Below, piece by piece: positions 11,549-15,162 of a stretch of DNA of 15,162 nt. Location of the stretch: positions 1 to 15,162 of the forward strand of contig MFJA01000039.1 in assembly GCA_001779055.1 (NCBI GenBank). The letters are read 5' to 3'. The DNA comes from Candidatus Gottesmanbacteria bacterium RBG_16_37_8. Lineage in GTDB: Bacteria; Patescibacteriota; Microgenomatia; 2-02-FULL-39-11. The notes under the pieces were generated by a model. That model was not told where the DNA came from. It searched no databases and worked only from the letters and a program-made list of their open reading frames with translations. The position numbers were made by a program, and so were the translations under genes. Position 1 is the first letter of the stretch, and every line of letters starts with the position of its first letter.

Positions 11549-12760
11549 ATGAAAATCCTTTACTTGCAGACTTTTCCCAATTGGGGTTCCGGATCAGGAA
11601 CATATGCCCGATTTCTGGCCAGTGAAGTCGGACGGCACTTCAAAGTGGCGATGGTGGCACCTGACGAGCGACACATTCCCAATGTCGAACTGTATCCCTT
11701 AAAAACTTCCCAAAAAATTGCCTTTACAGGACACCCGGAATGGCCGGAATGCAAATTGTATACATCAATTACCAATAAGGAGATGATTAGCCAATATGAG
11801 GAAATGCTGAACAGTGTTTCTGCGGCAGTTGAAGATTTTGCTCCCAACATCATCCATGTCCATCATGCTTTTCCTTTGTCATGGACTGCCAGAGTCGTTA
11901 AAAGCTTATACCAAATTCCTTATATTATTTCCATTCATGGGTCGGAACTGCCGACTTTGCAAAAAGATAAACGTTACCATGCCTTGACCGGAGATGCATT
12001 GAGGCGGGCCAGACGAATTGTGCCCAATTCTTTTTGGACTAAAGAGTGGCTGTTTAAAGTCTTCGGGGATGAGTTCAGACGAGAGGTAAGAGTCATTCCA
12101 GGGGGAGTAGACATTAAGAAATTCAACCCGAACCTGGATACAGAGGACATTGACCAACAATACCATCTCAAAGACAAAAAAGTAGTGATGTTTGCCGGCA
12201 AATTAACTGTCTATAAAGGGGTGAAATACCTGATTCAAGCAGCCCGCAAGATCCCGGCTGAGGTGGTAATCCTGGGGGAGGGACCGGAAAGAGTGCATCT
12301 GGAGCAACGGGTGCATGATTACGGATTGAAAAATGTTCATTTCATTGGTCATCTGGGTACAAGTAACACACTTAATAAATTTTATAAGAGGGCGCAAGTT
12401 TTTGTAGCGCCTTCAGTCTGGGATGAGCCGCTGGGGTTAGTAATACTTGAGGCAATGGCTTGCCGGACACCGGTGGTGGTTACAAGAAAAGGAGGTATTC
12501 CTCTGGCCGTTAAGGACGGGGTCAACGGCTATTTTGTACGCCCCAGAAATTCAAGCGAGATTGCTGAAAAAGTCAATAAACTTCTGTCTGATGATGCAAA
12601 AAGAGAGAAAATGGCGGAAAATGCCAGAAGGATTGTAGAGCAGAAGTTCTCCTGGGAGACGATTGCCCACAGGTTTATCCTGATGTATATGAAATACGCC
12701 TATTTTCCTAAAACTAAGAATAATCATGTCCCGAAACATAAGCAGTTGAGAATAGGGTAA
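11549..12760 (+). CDS. GT4-family glycosyltransferase
   Basis: The 403-residue GT-B protein has an N-terminal acceptor domain (MKILYLQTFPNWGSGSGTYARFLA; IIHVHHAFPLSWTARVV; YIISIHGSELP) and a C-terminal nucleotide-sugar domain. The latter shows VIPGGVDIKKFNP, VVMFAGKLTVYKGVKYLI, VVILGEGPER, and the family E-x7-E motif in DEPLGLVILEAMACRTPVVV, ending at GGIPLAVKDGVNGYFV. Such retaining enzymes add hexoses to lipid-linked glycans or surface polysaccharide in the cytosol. Donor and acceptor cannot be inferred. There is no Shine-Dalgarno, and a -10 box lies 9 nt before the ATG. It sits between the WecG/TagA-like gene and a second GT4 gene, suggesting one surface-glycan pathway. Confidence 0.93.
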   Translation: MKILYLQTFPNWGSGSGTYARFLASEVGRHFKVAMVAPDERHIPNVELYPLKTSQKIAFTGHPEWPECKLYTSITNKEMISQYEEMLNSVSAAVEDFAPNIIHVHHAFPLSWTARVVKSLYQIPYIISIHGSELPTLQKDKRYHALTGDALRRARRIVPNSFWTKEWLFKVFGDEFRREVRVIPGGVDIKKFNPNLDTEDIDQQYHLKDKKVVMFAGKLTVYKGVKYLIQAARKIPAEVVILGEGPERVHLEQRVHDYGLKNVHFIGHLGTSNTLNKFYKRAQVFVAPSVWDEPLGLVILEAMACRTPVVVTRKGGIPLAVKDGVNGYFVRPRNSSEIAEKVNKLLSDDAKREKMAENARRIVEQKFSWETIAHRFILMYMKYAYFPKTKNNHVPKHKQLRIG

Positions 12761-12779
12761 TATAATTTCCAATTATCAA

Positions 12780-12808
12780 TTTCCAAAATATAAATAATCT
12801 TCTATACT
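12780..12808 (+). promoter_or_regulatory. Promoter of the second GT4 gene
   Basis: TTTCCA (12780-12785), 17 nt and TATACT (12803-12808) predict a start about 3 nt before the ATG at 12818, again nearly leaderless. Confidence 0.4.
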
Positions 12809-12817
12809 GAAATCAAT

Positions 12818-13903
12818 ATGCGGATTGCGATTTTGGGTTCTGTGGTTTTGCCGGTACCGCCTACACATCAGGGCGGGACGGAGTGGATTGCTTTTTACCA
12901 GGCGAGAGGCTTGGCTAAACTAGGACATGAAGTATTGCTTTTTGCGCCGAAGGGATCGATGGAAGAGGGGTATAGATTAGTGGAGATAGGCCCCACTTCG
13001 CCCCGCTTAGCAGGGCTTCGCGGGGCAAGTAATAATTTAGAAGAAATTGAATCATCGAGGAAGTTACGCCAAGAGAATGTTTATTTGGCGCAAGTGATTG
13101 AGAAGTTGATCGAGTTTAAGGATGAATATGAGGTGATTTTGAATAATATGAGAGGGGAGGCTGTCTTGTTGCCGGTGGCGAAGCTGTTAGGTAAACCCCT
13201 GATTAACGTAATGCATCTGCCATTATTTGATGAACTGGCAAATCTATTTAAGAAATTTAATACTTCGATTGTCACCATATCCAACGCACAAAGAAAAAGT
13301 TATCCTGATTTGAATTATCTGGCCACTGTATACAATTGTGTCGATACGGAGAAATATACTTATAATCCGCATCCACTTGGTGATTATCTTCTGATGATGG
13401 GGACTATAGGACGGCATAAAAATCAGGGATCAGCAATTAGAGTTGCCAGGAAGCTGGGGATGAAGCTTATACTGGCCGGCAAAATTCGCGATCAGGACTA
13501 TTATGAAGAACTGAAAAAGGATATCGACGGGAAGAATATCATTTGGTACGGGGAACTGGATTTTTACAAAAAAGTGGAGCTTTATCAGAATGCCAAAGCT
13601 TTTCTATTTCCCATTCTTTGGGAGGAACCATTCGGACTGGTGATGATTGAGGCAATGTCCTGTGGGACACCGGTAGTTGCCTTCTCCAACGGTGCAATTC
13701 CTGAGGTAGTAGTTGATGGAAAGACCGGGTTTGTTATAGATACCGGGGGCGGGGTGGAGAAAGCTGATGAGAAAATGGCGGAAGCGGTGAAAAGATTGGG
13801 GGAGATTAAGCGCCAGGACTGTCGTAATCATGCGGTTGATAATTTTTCAGTGGAGAAGATGGTCAAGGGGTATGAGGAGGCGCTATTGACAAATTGGTTA
13901 TGA
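12818..13903 (+). CDS. GT4-family glycosyltransferase, second copy
   Basis: The 361-residue GT-B enzyme begins MRIAILGSVVLPVPPTHQGG and continues TEWIAFYQARGLAKLGHEV, a start typical of the AviGT4-like subgroup. The C-terminal domain shows TVYNCVDTEKYTYNP, LLMMGTIGRHKNQGSAIRVA, LILAGKIRDQDYYEEL, and the E-x7-E motif in EEPFGLVMIEAMSCGTPVVA, followed by GAIPEVVVDGKTGFVID. It should transfer a sugar from a nucleotide donor during surface-glycan assembly; the specificity is unknown. Residues about 60-71 (TSPRLAGLRGAS) are encoded by a GC-rich palindrome and look like an inserted loop in the N-terminal domain. It is the last gene of the polysaccharide cluster, 19 bp before the AbiEi gene. Confidence 0.92.
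   Translation: MRIAILGSVVLPVPPTHQGGTEWIAFYQARGLAKLGHEVLLFAPKGSMEEGYRLVEIGPTSPRLAGLRGASNNLEEIESSRKLRQENVYLAQVIEKLIEFKDEYEVILNNMRGEAVLLPVAKLLGKPLINVMHLPLFDELANLFKKFNTSIVTISNAQRKSYPDLNYLATVYNCVDTEKYTYNPHPLGDYLLMMGTIGRHKNQGSAIRVARKLGMKLILAGKIRDQDYYEELKKDIDGKNIIWYGELDFYKKVELYQNAKAFLFPILWEEPFGLVMIEAMSCGTPVVAFSNGAIPEVVVDGKTGFVIDTGGGVEKADEKMAEAVKRLGEIKRQDCRNHAVDNFSVEKMVKGYEEALLTNWL
12995..13030 (+). repeat. GC-rich palindrome inside the second GT4 gene
   Basis: ACTT (12995-12998) plus GCCCCGC (13000-13006) pair with GCGGGGC (13020-13026) plus AAGT (13027-13030), with one bulged C and a 13-nt loop. It is much more GC-rich than the surrounding coding sequence and encodes a loop in frame. Confidence 0.65.
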
Positions 13904-13934
13904 TGAATTATCCTGTACAATAATGTACAGGATA
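13886..13934 (+). promoter_or_regulatory. Promoter and 26-bp inverted-repeat operator of the AbiE operon
   Basis: TTGACA (13886-13891), 17 nt and TATCCT (13909-13914) form the promoter, whose -35 lies in the end of the preceding gene. A perfect inverted repeat with 11-nt arms, TATCCTGTACA (13909-13919) and TGTACAGGATA (13924-13934), separated by ATAA, covers the -10 box, the predicted start and the ATG at 13923. AbiEi antitoxins are known to repress their own promoter by binding inverted repeats. Confidence 0.7.
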
Positions 13935-14459
13935 GATATATTACTCAAGGAAAACCGGCAACTTTTCCACACCAGGGATTTAGCTCTTCTGTGGGGAATA
14001 GAGAATGATAATACGCTCTATACAGTCATTAAGCGCTATGTTAAAAAAGGAATTCTTATTCCGATTTATAAAGGATTTTATTCAACCGTTTCCCTGGAAA
14101 ATATCGATCCTCTAAACTTAGGAATTACTGCCCTCTCTTCTTTTGCTTATGTCAGTTGTGAATATGTGCTATCCCTTAAGGGAATTATTTTTCAATCCAT
14201 AACTTACATAACGCTAATATCTGACGTATCAAAAAAATTTAAGATAGGAAAACATGAATACCTGGTGCGGAAACTCAAGGATATCCATCTTTTTAACGGA
14301 GCTGGAATTTATGAGGAAAACGGAGTTAAAAAGGCAACTGCTGAGAGGGCTTATGCCGATTTGCTTTATTATAACCCAAATTATCATATTGATAACCGTA
14401 AAGGTTTAGATTTTAAAAAAGTCAATCAAATAAGAAAGGAAGTTGGTTTTGCTGTATGA
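13923..14459 (+). CDS. abiEi: AbiEi-type antitoxin (type IV toxin-antitoxin system)
   Basis: The 178-residue protein starts with a winged helix-turn-helix (residues about 4-55: LLKENRQLFHTRDLALLWGI, TVIKRYVKKGILIPIYKGFYST). The AbiEi C-terminal region follows (YVSCEYVLSLKGII, HEYLVRKLKDIHLFNGAGIY, and KKATAERAYADLLYYNP, the conserved region near residues 135-155). AbiEi neutralises the AbiEii nucleotidyltransferase without stable complex formation and represses the operon. The start ATG at 13923 sits in the centre of an inverted repeat and about at the predicted transcription start, so the mRNA is leaderless. The stop overlaps the toxin start by 4 bp (ATGA), implying translational coupling. 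The arrangement and downstream motifs make the assignment firm. Confidence 0.85.
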   Translation: MYRIDILLKENRQLFHTRDLALLWGIENDNTLYTVIKRYVKKGILIPIYKGFYSTVSLENIDPLNLGITALSSFAYVSCEYVLSLKGIIFQSITYITLISDVSKKFKIGKHEYLVRKLKDIHLFNGAGIYEENGVKKATAERAYADLLYYNPNYHIDNRKGLDFKKVNQIRKEVGFAV

Positions 14460-15162
14460 TTCTACCTAACCGAAAAGACGCTCTCCACAAGGCAATGATG
14501 TACCGCTTGCTTATTGGAGTTCTGGATGATAAAAAGCTCTCCAATTCGCTTTATTTCAAAGGAGGCACCTGTGCGGCGATGTTAGGTTATCTTGACCGGT
14601 TTTCAATCGATTTGGATTTTGACTTGAAGAGGGGAGCAAATAAGAGTGAGATAAGAATAGTTCTGAAAAAAGTTTATAAACAGCTGGCTATACAAATGAA
14701 AGAGGAGGCAAAAAATGAACTTTTTTTTGTGCTGAAATATGAAGCACCTAAAGACATGCGGAATACTTTGAAAATCGGAATTATGAGAAAGCCGGTTTGG
14801 GCAAATGTTTACCAACCGCTTTACCTTGCCGATATTTCAAGATATGCCATTTGTCAGACTAAAGAGACGATGTTTGCCAATAAATTGGTTGCGGTAACCG
14901 ACCGCTATAAAAAGTATAAGACTATTGCCGGACGGGATTTTTACGATGTCCATCATTTTTTCCTGTCTGGATTTGACTATAAAAGGGAGATTATAGAAGA
15001 AAGAACAGGAAAAAAATGGCAATCATATCTTAAGGAACTGAGTAATTTTATAAAAGGGAAGGTTACTGACAAACATCTTCAGGAAGACCTGAGCACGCTT
15101 CTTCCTGGGGACAAATTCAGGGCTATAAGAAAAAGCCTGAAGATTGAGACTTTAGCTTATAT
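14456..15162 (+). CDS. abiEii: AbiEii-type nucleotidyltransferase toxin, partial (3' end off the window)
   Basis: The frame is open to the window edge, giving 235 residues without a stop. The nucleotidyltransferase core is clear: FKGGTCAAMLGYLDRFSIDL continuing into DFDL, with GGT at residues 36-38, Arg48, and metal-binding Asp52 and Asp54. The second conserved block, KETMFANKLVAVTDR (136-150) with Lys143 and RDFYDVHHFF (160-169), is also present. AbiEii toxins belong to the DUF1814 NTase family. Characterised members transfer nucleotides, in related toxins onto tRNA acceptor ends, and cause growth arrest or abortive phage infection. The start is the ATG overlapping the antitoxin stop. Family members usually reach about 220-300 residues, so only a short C-terminal part should be missing. 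All catalytic residues look intact. Confidence 0.88.
   Translation, partial: MILPNRKDALHKAMMYRLLIGVLDDKKLSNSLYFKGGTCAAMLGYLDRFSIDLDFDLKRGANKSEIRIVLKKVYKQLAIQMKEEAKNELFFVLKYEAPKDMRNTLKIGIMRKPVWANVYQPLYLADISRYAICQTKETMFANKLVAVTDRYKKYKTIAGRDFYDVHHFFLSGFDYKREIIEERTGKKWQSYLKELSNFIKGKVTDKHLQEDLSTLLPGDKFRAIRKSLKIETLAY

Noticed and set aside
1..15162. Alternative genetic code with UGA read as Gly or Trp, as in some Patescibacteria
   Set aside because: TGA ends several genes at family-consistent lengths, such as MreB, and conserved proteins are complete under the standard code.
1..15162. Insertion sequence, transposase or prophage genes
   Set aside because: No transposase, integrase or phage protein motif and no terminal inverted repeats with target duplication were seen.

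Overview
The window looks like a compact piece of a bacterial chromosome, most likely from the Candidate Phyla Radiation (Patescibacteria), with Microgenomates the best guess. The reasons are indirect. Genes are short and packed with overlapping ends. There are small Patescibacteria-style proteins: a DUF5652-like two-helix membrane protein, a stand-alone EF-Tu-domain-2-like barrel and a PEGA plus beta-propeller membrane protein. TrmB-type regulators are present, and one tRNA gene lacks an encoded CCA. Many start codons sit 6-9 nt after a -10 box. The genetic code reads as standard: TGA is used as a stop and Trp is TGG. No rRNA or universal marker is present, so the assignment is an inference.

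Layout. 1-2066: a partial ribbon-helix-helix (RHH) antitoxin-like gene; a TrmB regulator facing a stand-alone TrmB-type effector domain across a shared promoter; and a second RHH gene with a perfect palindromic operator. 2059-4984: a small unknown protein, a two-CBS-domain protein, an EamA/DMT transporter, Maf nucleotide pyrophosphatase, a DUF5652-like membrane protein and the EF-like barrel protein. 5096-7662: two exported or membrane-anchored small proteins, tRNA-Arg(CCU) and tRNA-Pro(CGG), a hypothetical cytosolic protein and a sortase. 7682-9149 (minus): a small membrane protein and the PEGA/propeller membrane protein, probably one operon. 9222-10244: MreB. 10245-10553: non-coding, with a good promoter and repeated short boxes. 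10554-13903: a cell-surface polysaccharide cluster made of a WecG/TagA/CpsF transferase and two GT4 glycosyltransferases. 13923-15162: an AbiEi/AbiEii toxin-antitoxin pair, the toxin running off the window.

How it fits together. Most of the centre and right concerns the cell envelope: sortase, MreB, the PEGA membrane protein and the glycosyltransferases. The left edge and right edge carry toxin-antitoxin-type, autoregulated genes. The most striking non-gene structure lies in the WecG/TagA gene. Its reading frame is enlarged by three in-frame segments made of 7-nt tandem repeats, two of them wrapped around a GC-rich palindrome, and its C-terminus is written by a hairpin. A similar GC-rich palindrome sits inside the second GT4 gene. 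The second striking feature is a run of leaderless or nearly leaderless promoters, including a 20-bp intergenic region (4474-4493) where one 8-bp core appears to serve as the -10 box for genes on both strands.
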